Positions 54,565-64,000 of a stretch of 64,000 bases of DNA are shown one piece after another. Each line of letters begins with the position of its first letter. The first letter of the stretch is position 1. The position numbers and the translations under genes were made by a program. The stretch spans positions 85,795 through 149,794 of the forward strand of contig OMWK01000008.1 of the NCBI GenBank assembly GCA_900314745.1. Reading direction: 5' to 3'. Source of the stretch: an uncultured Eubacteriales bacterium (GTDB taxonomy: Bacteria; Bacillota; Clostridia; Saccharofermentanales; Saccharofermentanaceae). The notes beneath the pieces were generated by a model. It ran no database searches, was not told where the DNA came from, and was given only the letters and a program-made list of their open reading frames with translations.

Positions 54565-55197
54565 TTGAGAAGCGAGGAACGCGCCGGTATAGTGGCGGCG
54601 GTTCTTCTGCTGCTGTGGGGGACGATTCTGACGTTCCCGCTGCATAAATTCACGGTCTTCCTGGAAGGTTCCGTTCATTCTGTAATCGGCGGTTTGTCGG
54701 ATGAGCTTCCGGCAGTCGTTATGTCACTTATAACCATAGTCATACTGACGGCGGTTGAAGTGGGACTTCTTCTTCTCTCGAGGACCAGGCTCGCCTGCTA
54801 TATACCCGCTGCCGCACTGTTTCTTACATCGATGCACTTCGTCATCAGATCCATAAGATACAGGTCATTTGATTCCGGGATCGGAATTACACTGGCAGTA
54901 ATACTTATTATCACAGCACTTTTACACCTTTTCAGAGCGGAGAGGATCCTGCTCTGGGAGGGTGATTTCTTTATTTTTGCGATAAGCGCCCACCTTCTTA
55001 CGAGCCTTGTCGCCGCACCGCTGTCGTCGTACGAGGTCATGGATAAGATAATCTACATGGACCATTTCCACGACACTGACATGTCGGTGCCTTTCGCGGG
55101 ATTTCTGACGCTCCCCGCATTCGTCTGGGGACTGTTCTTCATGATCATCGTCTCATTGCCCGTGATCTATTACTCCTTCTCCAGAAGGAAAGCATAA
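54565..55197 (+). CDS. Six-helix membrane protein of unknown family
   Basis: A 210-aa protein starting at TTG 54565, eight bases after AGAGG at the end of ydbC. Hydrophobic helices lie at ~7-24, 48-72, 78-95, 108-125, 132-155 and 180-203. There is an acidic-histidine loop YMDHFHDTDMSVPF before the last helix. No motif places it in a family I know. It sits between ydbC and ligA with 12 bases on the downstream side, so it is probably part of the same transcript. Confidence 0.7.
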   Translation: MRSEERAGIVAAVLLLLWGTILTFPLHKFTVFLEGSVHSVIGGLSDELPAVVMSLITIVILTAVEVGLLLLSRTRLACYIPAAALFLTSMHFVIRSIRYRSFDSGIGITLAVILIITALLHLFRAERILLWEGDFFIFAISAHLLTSLVAAPLSSYEVMDKIIYMDHFHDTDMSVPFAGFLTLPAFVWGLFFMIIVSLPVIYYSFSRRKA

Positions 55198-57249
<2,052 letters not shown>

Positions 57250-57250
57250 T

Positions 57251-57835
57251 ATGGACATTGAGTGGGAGAAGGCACGCATAAGGTCGCAGATAAGAGAGTA
57301 CAGGAAGCTTCTGACGAAGGAGGAGCTTTTGCAGTACGACAAAGACCTTCTTGAAGAGTTTAAGGCTGCCGTTAAGGCCGATAAGGAGCTTAAGAAGGCG
57401 TTTGATTCCTCGCGCGTCGTAGCCGTGTATAAGGCAGTGGGAGGCGAGCTTCCCTGCGATGCCCTGGCAGCGTACATGCGTAAGGCGGGGAAGAAGACGG
57501 CGTACCCTCTTGTTAAGGGCGAGGATATGGTGTTCATCGGCGTGAAGGATCCTGCTTCAGAACTTATCCCCGGAAGCTACGGCATACCGGAGCCTTCTTG
57601 TAAGAAGGGGATAATAGACAGCGAAAGCATAGACATCATGATCCTTCCGGGCATAGCGTTCGATCCTGAAGGTAACAGGCTCGGTCAGGGTGGCGGATAT
57701 TACGACAGGTGGCTTAGTTCTGTTCCTGTGGACAAAAGACCGCTTCTTATCGGCGTGTGCATGGAGAATCAGATGATGGGGCTGCTCCCCGTAAGCTCTT
57801 CCGATATTCCCGTCGATATGGTATTGTGCATATGA
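57251..57835 (+). CDS. 5-formyltetrahydrofolate cyclo-ligase
   Basis: A 194-aa ATP-dependent enzyme that converts 5-formyl-THF to 5,10-methenyl-THF. Motifs are IRSQIREYRKLL at the start, AYPLVKGEDMVF, LPGIAFDPEGNRLGQGGGYYDRWL (ATP/substrate loop) and a C-terminal GVCMENQM. It links to the folate cycle that also feeds MetH, but the two genes are 47 kb apart. The ATG is one base after ligA. Confidence 0.95.
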   Translation: MDIEWEKARIRSQIREYRKLLTKEELLQYDKDLLEEFKAAVKADKELKKAFDSSRVVAVYKAVGGELPCDALAAYMRKAGKKTAYPLVKGEDMVFIGVKDPASELIPGSYGIPEPSCKKGIIDSESIDIMILPGIAFDPEGNRLGQGGGYYDRWLSSVPVDKRPLLIGVCMENQMMGLLPVSSSDIPVDMVLCI

Positions 57836-57848
57836 GGTATCCTTCCAA

Positions 57849-58301
57849 GTGAAGTATTATATTGTAAATCTGGCTGTTCACCTCGCGGTGACGCTCATAT
57901 TCATAATATTGCTGATAGTCTTCTCGAACCGCAATAAGAAGAGGAAGACGAAGTATCCCGTGTCTTATTTCATCCCTACCGTACTCGCGATAGTGATAGT
58001 CGCCTATGTGTACGGCATAACGGGTCCCAGGCTTCTCGATCTGTCAGATGTCGCGTCGCAGGACTACTATTCGTATACGGGTGAGATAGACGAGATATCG
58101 TTATTTAACAACACGCTTACCGTCGACGGCCAGGAGTATTACATCAATCCTTTAAGAGAGCTTCCCGGAGTAGGGGAGAAGGTCAGGATAAGGTATACAA
58201 GATTCAGCAGATACGTTATCTCCGTAGAGGTCGTAGATGAGCTTGATGTAAGCGGTGCGATCGCCGAAGACAGCGAGATCAATGACGTAATCGTTAAGTG
58301 A
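57849..58301 (+). CDS. Membrane protein with a small beta domain
   Basis: A 150-aa protein starting at GTG 57849, with GAGG ten bases before. Two helices (~5-24 and 37-57, separated by the basic stretch SNRNKKRKTKY) lead to an external beta-rich domain (YSYTGEIDEISLFNNTLTVDGQEYYINPLRELPGVGEKVRIRYT). I do not recognise the family. A terminator at 58331-58354 ends the ydbC-ligA transcript here. Confidence 0.7.
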   Translation: MKYYIVNLAVHLAVTLIFIILLIVFSNRNKKRKTKYPVSYFIPTVLAIVIVAYVYGITGPRLLDLSDVASQDYYSYTGEIDEISLFNNTLTVDGQEYYINPLRELPGVGEKVRIRYTRFSRYVISVEVVDELDVSGAIAEDSEINDVIVK

Positions 58302-58330
58302 TTTTTATTGTAATTCTCAGATAATCCTGC

Positions 58331-58354
58331 AAACGCCGTATTTACGGCGTTTTT
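58331..58354 (+). terminator. Terminator after the ligA operon
   Basis: AAACGCCGTA and TACGGCGTTT form a perfect hairpin, 29 bases after the stop, followed by five T residues (58350-58354). Confidence 0.9.
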
Positions 58355-58407
58355 GTGTGTCAGCCCCGCCGTTTTTTACCAAAGTTTGGAAATCTCTCCC
58401 GTAAGTC

Positions 58408-58436
58408 TTGTAATGCCCCGATTCCCATTGCACAAT
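58408..58436 (+). promoter_or_regulatory. Promoter of the Spo0A-C-like gene
   Basis: TTGTAA (58408-58413), 17 bases, CACAAT (58431-58436), four of six at the -10. The leader ends with GGGGGA before ATG 58471. Confidence 0.4.
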
Positions 58437-58470
58437 ACCCGTATGGAATAAAAACTACGGGGGATAGCTT

Positions 58471-59028
58471 ATGTATTACAAACACAGAAGACGCGGCAAC
58501 GAGACTGGCGTATACGTCGCATGCACGGACAGATCGCTTCTTGATACGATCAATTCGATGTTAAGTCACAAGGGAATCATCGGCATATCCGATGCGGAGG
58601 GGAAATTCCACTATATCGTCGACGGCAGGTCGCATTCCGAGAAGGCGATGTCGAGGATCAACGAGATCGTGAGCACCAGTGCCGCGGTGATAGAGAGCGA
58701 GGTTCCGGATTCGCTTCTTGAGTCGGTGCTTAAGGCAGTGCTTATATTCTATGATTTTGAGCTCTCGCTTCTCGGGACTTGTGCGATATTCGAGATAGTT
58801 AAGAGGATGGTCGTCTACAGGGACCTGTATTTCTGTTCGATGCGTGAGCTCTATACCTTCGCGGGGGATGTGCTGGAGCTGTCGTATGATCAGATAGAAC
58901 GCGATATAAGGTATTGCCTGAGGAAGAGCAGCTTCTTCGGCATGGGACTTCGCACCACCATGATATTGAGGATACTCGCGGATGATGTCACGGACAGATT
59001 GAAGGAAACAAAAAAGGCAACCATTTGA
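58471..59028 (+). CDS. Spo0A C-terminal-domain-like DNA-binding protein
   Basis: A 185-aa protein with ATG 58471 after ACGGGGGA. The C-terminal ~100 residues (FELSLLGTCAIFEIVKRMVV, then SMRELYTFAGDVLELSYDQIERDIRYCLRKS) resemble the Spo0A effector domain, including the region for the recognition helix (TxxxVERxIRxAI). The N-terminal ~70 residues (VYVACTDRSLLDTINSMLSH, then FHYIVDGRSHSE) are too short for a full receiver and lack a clear phospho-acceptor Asp. So it is either a truncated response regulator or an orphan effector. The stop lies inside the terminator hairpin shared with hup. Confidence 0.55.
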   Translation: MYYKHRRRGNETGVYVACTDRSLLDTINSMLSHKGIIGISDAEGKFHYIVDGRSHSEKAMSRINEIVSTSAAVIESEVPDSLLESVLKAVLIFYDFELSLLGTCAIFEIVKRMVVYRDLYFCSMRELYTFAGDVLELSYDQIERDIRYCLRKSSFFGMGLRTTMILRILADDVTDRLKETKKATI

Positions 59029-59038
59029 TGGTTGCCTT
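59014..59038. terminator. Bidirectional terminator overlapping the end of the Spo0A-C-like gene
   Basis: AAGGCAACCA (59014-59023), loop TTTGA, TGGTTGCCTT (59029-59038). A-runs before and TTCAT after serve both directions. The forward gene's stop codon (59026-59028) is in the loop. Confidence 0.85.
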
Positions 59039-59064
59039 CATAAAGAACTTGATTTGAAGAAGAA

Positions 59065-59358
59065 TTACTTCTTGGACTTCTTCTTGGAGTTAACCTTCTC
59101 CTTGAGCTCCTTACCAGCCTTGAAAGCGGGAGCCTTAGAAGCCTTGATCTTGATGGTCTCGCCTGTTGCAGGGTTACGGCCCTCACGAGCTGCTCTCTCC
59201 TTAACCTCGAATGTACCGAAGCCTACGAGAGTAACCTTGTCACCAGCAGAAAGAGCACCCTCGATGGACTCGATTGTAGCCTTAAGAGCAGCCTCAGCGT
59301 CCTTCTTGGAGATGTCAGCCTTCTTAGCGATTGCGTCAATCAGTTCTGTTTTATTCAT
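59065..59358 (-). CDS. hup: DNA-binding protein HU
   Basis: A 97-aa nucleoid protein. [22 protein letters not shown] and [27 protein letters not shown] are classic HU, with the beta-arm proline in RNPATG. It has a short extra lysine tail (VNSKKKSKK) past the normal 90 residues. The gene is monocistronic, with a strong promoter at 59405-59433 and AGGAGG before the start. Confidence 0.97.
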   Translation of the reverse strand: MNKTELIDAIAKKADISKKDAEAALKATIESIEGALSAGDKVTLVGFGTFEVKERAAREGRNPATGETIKIKASKAPAFKAGKELKEKVNSKKKSKK

Positions 59359-59404
59359 ATAATGCCTCCTGTTAGCCTTAATATATAGGCAATTTGCATA
59401 ATTA

Positions 59405-59433
59405 ATTATCTACATAAACCCCAATTGTGTCAA
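59405..59433 (-). promoter_or_regulatory. Promoter of hup
   Basis: Reverse strand: consensus TTGACA (59433-59428), 17 bases, GATAAT (59410-59405). Confidence 0.85.
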
Positions 59434-59475
59434 GCCTTTTTGCTAATTTAAGAGTGGCGGAAAGCCCCGTGTTAA

Positions 59476-61632
59476 TTATCGATACGTGGCTTTCATCTCT
59501 ATGTGGAATGTAGTGCCTTTGCCAATGGCGCTGCGAACGCTTATTGAAGCGTCATGACGGTCGATAATTGTCTTAACGATCGACAGTCCGATGCCGGTAC
59601 CTTTGATGTTCTGTCCGGAGTTCTTCGCGCGGTAGAATCTGTCGAAGATCATAGGTATCTCAGCCTCCGGAATACCTATGCCGTTATCGGAAATATCTAT
59701 GTTTATCGTCTGCTTCGAGATGTCCTGATCCTCGTTGCCTCTCCACGCCTTAACCTTGATGACGGCTTCTTCGAATGTGTAGTTGATGGCATTCGATATC
59801 AGATTCTCGAATACTCGGCTAAGCTTCTTCGGGTCAGCCTTTACGAACAGGAAGTCATCCTCAGGTATCTCGACGACTATCTTCTTCTTCGTATCCTGAA
59901 GGTCGGCTTCGTACATCATGCATATCTCATCTATAAGCTCGCTTATGGATACGTCCATGAACTGGAATTCGTTGACGTTGGACTCGAGACGCGTGAGCTC
60001 GACGATGTCGGAGATGATCCTCTCCATCTGTTCTGCTCTTCTTATGATGTTCCGAAGGTAATTCTCCTCCTGCGAATCGGTAAGGTTGCCCTTACGCGAG
60101 AGAAGGATCTCGGCATAGCCTCTTATCGCGGTGATAGGGGTTCTTAAGTCATGCGATACATTCGACAGTACGTTCTTTCTCGCCTGCTCGTTCTCCATGA
60201 GTCTCTTGTTGGTGTTGAACAGATCCTTGTTGATCTCCGAGATCCTGAGCGTCTTCTCCTGTACGAGGAACTGCATATGTTCCATCGTGTCTTCGAGCTT
60301 TCTTGACTGGATGACGTATCTCATTATGAAGAAGAACTCGAGCGTTACGTTGGCGATAACGAAGAACACCGAATATGTGGGTATATTATACGTCCTGTTT
60401 ACCGTGGAGAATGTGTTCGCCGAGAAGAATATCTGGCAGACGATCATGATGGTAACGTAAAGCGATCCGCGCTCACCGAAATGGAAGAAGATGAGTTTAT
60501 ATCCCGCGAGAAGTCCTATGAGGACAATAAATGCAACTTCGGGGATGAGCGGGAATGTATTCGTGAATACGGGCGCTTCGAATACGGTCCAGAATACGAG
60601 CAGTATGGCACCGACCGTTACAAGCACCGGCATAAGATTCATGAACTTCTGCCTGGGTGCTTTGTCCGATTCGTTCAGGGTCGCGTTTATCAGGATGAAT
60701 ACGGTCGTGTTGATCGCGATGAACAGTATGAATTTAAGTATCTCTCTGTTATATGTATCGAGCGCTATGAAGTTGCAGTCAACCATCGTATAGATGATGA
60801 TGAGAAGCTCGATGATTATGAAGTAATAGAATATCGAACGGTTCTTGAACGTTCTGGAAATCAGGAATCCTCCGATCAGTATGAATGCGTACAGGATGAG
60901 CTGTATCATGAGCCAGAGCGAAGGGATGATTGCGACGGTCATGGCTTCGGATGTCTGGATGACCGCGGGGAATGATACGATTCCGGGATTGTGTATCTTG
61001 GTGTTCGTACTTACCGCGATCATTATTCGCGCTATGCCGTCCGAATCAGGCGTGATCGGGACATAGCCGTAGCCGTAACCAAAGGTAGGTGTCCACTCGT
61101 CCACACGTCTCCACAGAAATCCCAGATTGTTGTCGTTGCAGTATATCTTAACGAGTCCGTTTACGTTCGGTACGTTCAGGTGGTATGTGGTGTTGGCATT
61201 CTCGAAGTGAAGCGTCATGAGATACACGCCGCACACCTTGGTCTTGCCTTCACGTGTTATCGGCTGTACGCCTTCGAACCTGTCGTAGTTATGGATGATA
61301 GCGTCTTCTCCAAGGTCGCTCCATCCGGCGGTCTCGGATATCGACACCTCCGATGCATAGGGGATCGTCATGAAGTCATAGTAAGAGAATTCGCCGGAAT
61401 CGATGTCTGTGTAATCGACGTTCGGTACGAACGTGAGGTTCTTCGAGATATAGATCATCTCGGTCGAATCGGGGATCATGAACACGCCGTTCTGATATCT
61501 GACTCCGGAATCGCGCCTCGAGGCCTCGAAGTTGATCTGATTGGACAAAAGAACGCAGACAAGAATAAAAAGCAGCACCAGGAGGAGCTGCTTTGTTTGA
61601 TTCTTAACGCTCTTACCGCTTCTTACACTCAT
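59476..61632 (-). CDS. Membrane sensor histidine kinase
   Basis: A 718-aa kinase. A first helix (~15-30) is followed by an extracytoplasmic beta-rich domain (~40-220, including YLMTLHFENANTTYHLNVPNVNGLVKIYCN) similar to 7TMR-DISM extracellular parts. Seven hydrophobic segments follow (~230-440), then a short coiled coil, HisKA with H494 (LSNVSHDLRTPITAIRGYAE), and HATPase_c with N, G1 and G2 boxes (LISNAINYTFEEA, DISDNGIGIPEAEI, GTGIGLSIVKTIIDRH). The ligand is unknown. It lies 14 bases after its response regulator, so they form a pair. Confidence 0.93.
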   Translation of the reverse strand: MSVRSGKSVKNQTKQLLLVLLFILVCVLLSNQINFEASRRDSGVRYQNGVFMIPDSTEMIYISKNLTFVPNVDYTDIDSGEFSYYDFMTIPYASEVSISETAGWSDLGEDAIIHNYDRFEGVQPITREGKTKVCGVYLMTLHFENANTTYHLNVPNVNGLVKIYCNDNNLGFLWRRVDEWTPTFGYGYGYVPITPDSDGIARIMIAVSTNTKIHNPGIVSFPAVIQTSEAMTVAIIPSLWLMIQLILYAFILIGGFLISRTFKNRSIFYYFIIIELLIIIYTMVDCNFIALDTYNREILKFILFIAINTTVFILINATLNESDKAPRQKFMNLMPVLVTVGAILLVFWTVFEAPVFTNTFPLIPEVAFIVLIGLLAGYKLIFFHFGERGSLYVTIMIVCQIFFSANTFSTVNRTYNIPTYSVFFVIANVTLEFFFIMRYVIQSRKLEDTMEHMQFLVQEKTLRISEINKDLFNTNKRLMENEQARKNVLSNVSHDLRTPITAIRGYAEILLSRKGNLTDSQEENYLRNIIRRAEQMERIISDIVELTRLESNVNEFQFMDVSISELIDEICMMYEADLQDTKKKIVVEIPEDDFLFVKADPKKLSRVFENLISNAINYTFEEAVIKVKAWRGNEDQDISKQTINIDISDNGIGIPEAEIPMIFDRFYRAKNSGQNIKGTGIGLSIVKTIIDRHDASISVRSAIGKGTTFHIEMKATYR

Positions 61633-61646
61633 TAAGTGTACCGGGA

Positions 61647-62357
61647 TCAGAATTCGTTATGAAGGCTGTTCTTTACCGGGGGATTGGCGAATGAGTATCC
61701 GATTCCCCATTCAGTCTTAACGAATGTGATATCAGGAGCGATCTTGTCCATCTTCTTACGCAGATATGAGATGTTAACCATTACGAGGTGGTTGTCACAA
61801 GGTGTGTCGTCACCCCATACATGTGAATAGATCCTCGCGAAAGGAACGATAACATTAGGTGTCTCTGCAAGAAGTCTCAGGATATCGAACTCCCTGTTTG
61901 TGAGATGAACCGGAACATCCTTAAGTGTAACTTCACGCGTCTTGATGTTGATCTTAAGAGGCGGGTACTCCATAAGGAAGCCCTCGGACTTCATGTTACG
62001 TCTGATATGAGCATTGATACGAAGTGACAGCTCGGGGAGTGAGTAGGGCTTTGTGATGTAGTCGTCAGCACCTGACTTAAATCCCGTTACCTTATCCTCT
62101 GCCTGTTCTCTTGCAGTGAGGAAGATGATAGGAGCATTGGAATATACCTGAATCTTGGGAGGCAACTCGAAAGCGCTGCCGTCGGGAAGCATTACGTCGA
62201 GTACGATGCAGTCGAAGTTATGTGTCTGCACCTTCTCCATGGTCTGAGCGATGTTTGTCGCAGTAGATACCTCGTATCCTTCGCCCTCGAGAAATGCCTT
62301 ATTGATCTCGAGAATATCTGTATCGTCATCAACAAGAAGTATTCTGCTCTGATCCAT
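61647..62357 (-). CDS. OmpR/PhoB-family response regulator
   Basis: A 236-aa protein. The receiver (1-~120) has D54 as phospho-acceptor in DCIVLDVMLPDG, the acidic pair DDD near residue 10, and conserved Thr/Lys in FLTAREQ and YITKPYSLPEL. The winged helix C-terminus has VHLTNREFDILRLLAETPN and the closing WGIGYSF. AGGGGG precedes the start, with a promoter at 62390-62418. It acts with the histidine kinase encoded just downstream. Confidence 0.95.
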   Translation of the reverse strand: MDQSRILLVDDDTDILEINKAFLEGEGYEVSTATNIAQTMEKVQTHNFDCIVLDVMLPDGSAFELPPKIQVYSNAPIIFLTAREQAEDKVTGFKSGADDYITKPYSLPELSLRINAHIRRNMKSEGFLMEYPPLKINIKTREVTLKDVPVHLTNREFDILRLLAETPNVIVPFARIYSHVWGDDTPCDNHLVMVNISYLRKKMDKIAPDITFVKTEWGIGYSFANPPVKNSLHNEF

Positions 62358-62389
62358 TAGATTAACCCCCTTATTATGATTACTAATTT

Positions 62390-62418
62390 AGTATCTATAT
62401 AATTTTTGATAATTACAA
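62390..62418 (-). promoter_or_regulatory. Promoter of the two-component operon
   Basis: Reverse strand: TTGTAA (62418-62413), 17 bases, GATACT (62395-62390). It lies in the gap shared with dinB. Confidence 0.5.
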
Positions 62419-62485
62419 TGACATTATAACATCGCAAGTTCAAAAAACAACACGCTTCACAGAAAGTTAATATAAAATATAAAAG

Positions 62486-63739
62486 ATGAAACGAACAATT
62501 TTTCACATTGATCAGAATTGCTTTTTCGCTTCGGTCGAGATGGTGGCCCATCCCGAGTACAGGAACGTGCCCATGGCCGTCACTGGAGACGCCAGCAAAC
62601 GGCACGGCATCATCCTCGCGAAGAACGAGCTCGCGAAGAAGGCGGGCGTCAAGACTGCGGAGGCGATATGGCAGGCGGAGCAGAAGTGCCCGGATCTTGT
62701 GAAGGTGAGTTCGCACTACGATAAGTACGCATTCTACTCAGGCAAGCTCCGTGCCCTTTATGAGGAGTACTCCGACAAGGTCGAGCCTTTCGGCATGGAC
62801 GAGTGTTGGGTGGACTTAACGGACGTGATAGGCGACAGGAATCCCAGGGAACTTGCAGACGAGATAAGAAGGCGCGTGCGCGAGGAGTTTAAGCTCACGT
62901 GCTCCGTAGGCGTCAGCTTCAACAAGATATTCGCGAAGCTCGGGTCCGATTACAGGAAGCCCGATGCTACCACAGTGATAACGGAAGAGAATTTCAGGGA
63001 TGTCGTGTGGCCCCTGCCTGCAGCCGACCTGCTTTTTGTCGGAGGCGCGACGGCATCGAAGCTTCGCGAGGTCAACATAAGGACGATAGGCGACATTGCA
63101 AGAAGCAGGCGCGAGTTCATGTCGGATTACCTCGGGAAGGCGGGCGACATGCTGTGGCTTTACAGCAACGGCCTCGACGAATCCCCCGTGGCACGATCCG
63201 ACTACGAGCGCGAGCTTAAATCCGTCGGCAACTCCATGACGACACCTGCCGACATACTGACCCGAAGGCAGGCGGCGGGCACCTTCCGCACACTTAGCGC
63301 CTCCGTCGCGGCGAGACTTCGCAAGCACAAGCTTCTCGGCACCTGTATACAGATCTCCGTGAGGGACAAGGACCTCATGACATACGAGCACCAGCGCATG
63401 CTGTTCGAACCCACCAACAGTGAGAGGGTTATCTACGAGAACGCGATGGAGCTTTTTGATGAGTCGTACGACTGGCATTCCGCGGTAAGAAGCGTGGGCG
63501 TGCGGTGCACGAAGCTGATACCCGAGGGCTCCGGCATACAGATGTCGATCTTCTCGGAGCTCGAGAAGGGGCGCGAGGAGGACGGTAAGCTCTCCAAGGT
63601 AATTGACGACATCAACAGAAGATTCGGCACCGGGACAGTTAAGAGCTGCGCGGAACTCGAAGGCATTATGAGCCCGAACTACGATCCTGATTTCTATGAC
63701 GGCGGAATCACTGAAGGCAAGAGGAACCCGTTCCAATGA
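62486..63739 (+). CDS. dinB: DNA polymerase IV (Y-family)
   Basis: A 417-aa translesion polymerase. Catalytic acids are D9 (FHIDQNCFFASVE) and D105-E106 (FGMDECWVDLTD). GVSFNKIFAKLGSDYRKPD is the HhH-preceding motif. The little-finger domain follows from ~250. The usual C-terminal clamp-binding QxxLF is seen only loosely. ATG 62486 lacks a good ribosome site. TATAAA at 62471-62476 suggests a very short leader. No LexA-type box was recognised. Its stop overlaps the next ATG. Confidence 0.95.
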   Translation: MKRTIFHIDQNCFFASVEMVAHPEYRNVPMAVTGDASKRHGIILAKNELAKKAGVKTAEAIWQAEQKCPDLVKVSSHYDKYAFYSGKLRALYEEYSDKVEPFGMDECWVDLTDVIGDRNPRELADEIRRRVREEFKLTCSVGVSFNKIFAKLGSDYRKPDATTVITEENFRDVVWPLPAADLLFVGGATASKLREVNIRTIGDIARSRREFMSDYLGKAGDMLWLYSNGLDESPVARSDYERELKSVGNSMTTPADILTRRQAAGTFRTLSASVAARLRKHKLLGTCIQISVRDKDLMTYEHQRMLFEPTNSERVIYENAMELFDESYDWHSAVRSVGVRCTKLIPEGSGIQMSIFSELEKGREEDGKLSKVIDDINRRFGTGTVKSCAELEGIMSPNYDPDFYDGGITEGKRNPFQ

Positions 63740-64000
63740 TTACGGCGGATAAGTACTTCAAGCAAAGATTCGGGCACAAGATGTACAAGGCGGGAATCAG
63801 CCTTGACGTGACTTGTCCGAACAGGGACGGAAAGTGCGGGACAGGCGGGTGTGCGTTCTGTTCCGAGGGAGGTTCCGGCGAGTTCGCGTCATCGTGTAAG
63901 ATCCCTGTTCATGAGCAGATCGACAGTGCTATAGGAAGGCTTTCGTCCAAGGTGCCTTCCGACACCTTCTACATAGCGTATTTTCAAAGCTTCACGAGCA
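63736..64000 (+). CDS. TIGR01212-family (YhcC-like) radical SAM protein, 3' truncated
   Basis: The first 88 residues of a gene cut by the window edge. MITADKYFKQRFGHKMYKAG is followed by LDVTCPNRDGKCGTGGCAFC, which holds the extended radical SAM cysteine motif of the TIGR01212/YhcC group, and GGSGEFA. ATG 63736 overlaps the dinB stop (ATGA). The product likely binds a 4Fe-4S cluster and AdoMet. Its substrate is unknown. Confidence 0.88.
   Translation, partial: MITADKYFKQRFGHKMYKAGISLDVTCPNRDGKCGTGGCAFCSEGGSGEFASSCKIPVHEQIDSAIGRLSSKVPSDTFYIAYFQSFTS

Overview
The window is about 64 kb of gene-dense bacterial chromosome. It looks like a low-to-mid GC Bacillota, most likely class Clostridia. The signs are RNase J, long-form HPF, class III fructose-1,6-bisphosphatase, BipA, a bifunctional RelA/SpoT synthetase-hydrolase, several lipobox lipoproteins, a Spo0A-C-like protein and strong AGGAGG ribosome sites. 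Promoters are of the TTGaca-17-TATAAT type. I see no rRNA, tRNA, prophage, insertion sequence or cas gene. Species cannot be told from the sequence alone.

Layout. 1-11 kb: an unidentified truncated gene, a DUF6688 membrane protein and a WYL regulator, then alaS and a HIT protein. These lead into a methionine block: free MetH activation domain, EamA transporter, ECF-S-like membrane protein, MetH without its activation domain, and trmB. 11-18 kb: gap with promoter and terminator, an acidic lipoprotein, convergent hpf, a zinc-ribbon protein, and a reverse-strand SsuABC-like ABC importer whose promoter diverges from rpsU. 18-33 kb: recJ, relA/spoT, an overlooked 46-aa membrane protein, a SH3-3D cell-wall protein, rnj, proS, a secreted transglutaminase-LRR protein, an FtsX-type ABC exporter and a cyclophilin lipoprotein. 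33-40 kb: AraC regulator, small multidrug export protein, RluA-type pseudouridine synthase, murI, DUF1934, a lipoprotein, fbp and rpmF. 40-46 kb: a regular 52-bp repeat array in front of der, then typA, mltG and a U32 peptidase. 46-52 kb: a reverse-strand operon (A24 prepilin peptidase, a CPBP-like membrane protein that seems to have lost its catalytic residues, an AI-2E family protein), diverging from glgP. 52-54 kb: a HigBA-like toxin-antitoxin locus with a frameshifted toxin and a 17-codon leader ORF. 53-64 kb: metallophosphoesterase, YdbC/PC4, membrane protein, ligA, 5-formyl-THF cyclo-ligase, a Spo0A-C-like protein, HU, a histidine kinase/response regulator pair, dinB and a truncated radical SAM gene.

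Most of the content is core housekeeping: translation, stringent response, DNA repair, envelope synthesis and central carbon metabolism. The parts that stand out are the GTGCACCAAA array (40357-40546), the TA locus with a leader ORF, the apparent CPBP pseudo-protease, the Spo0A-C-like orphan, the split MetH, and a divergent gene pair whose -10 boxes predict transcripts without a 5' leader.
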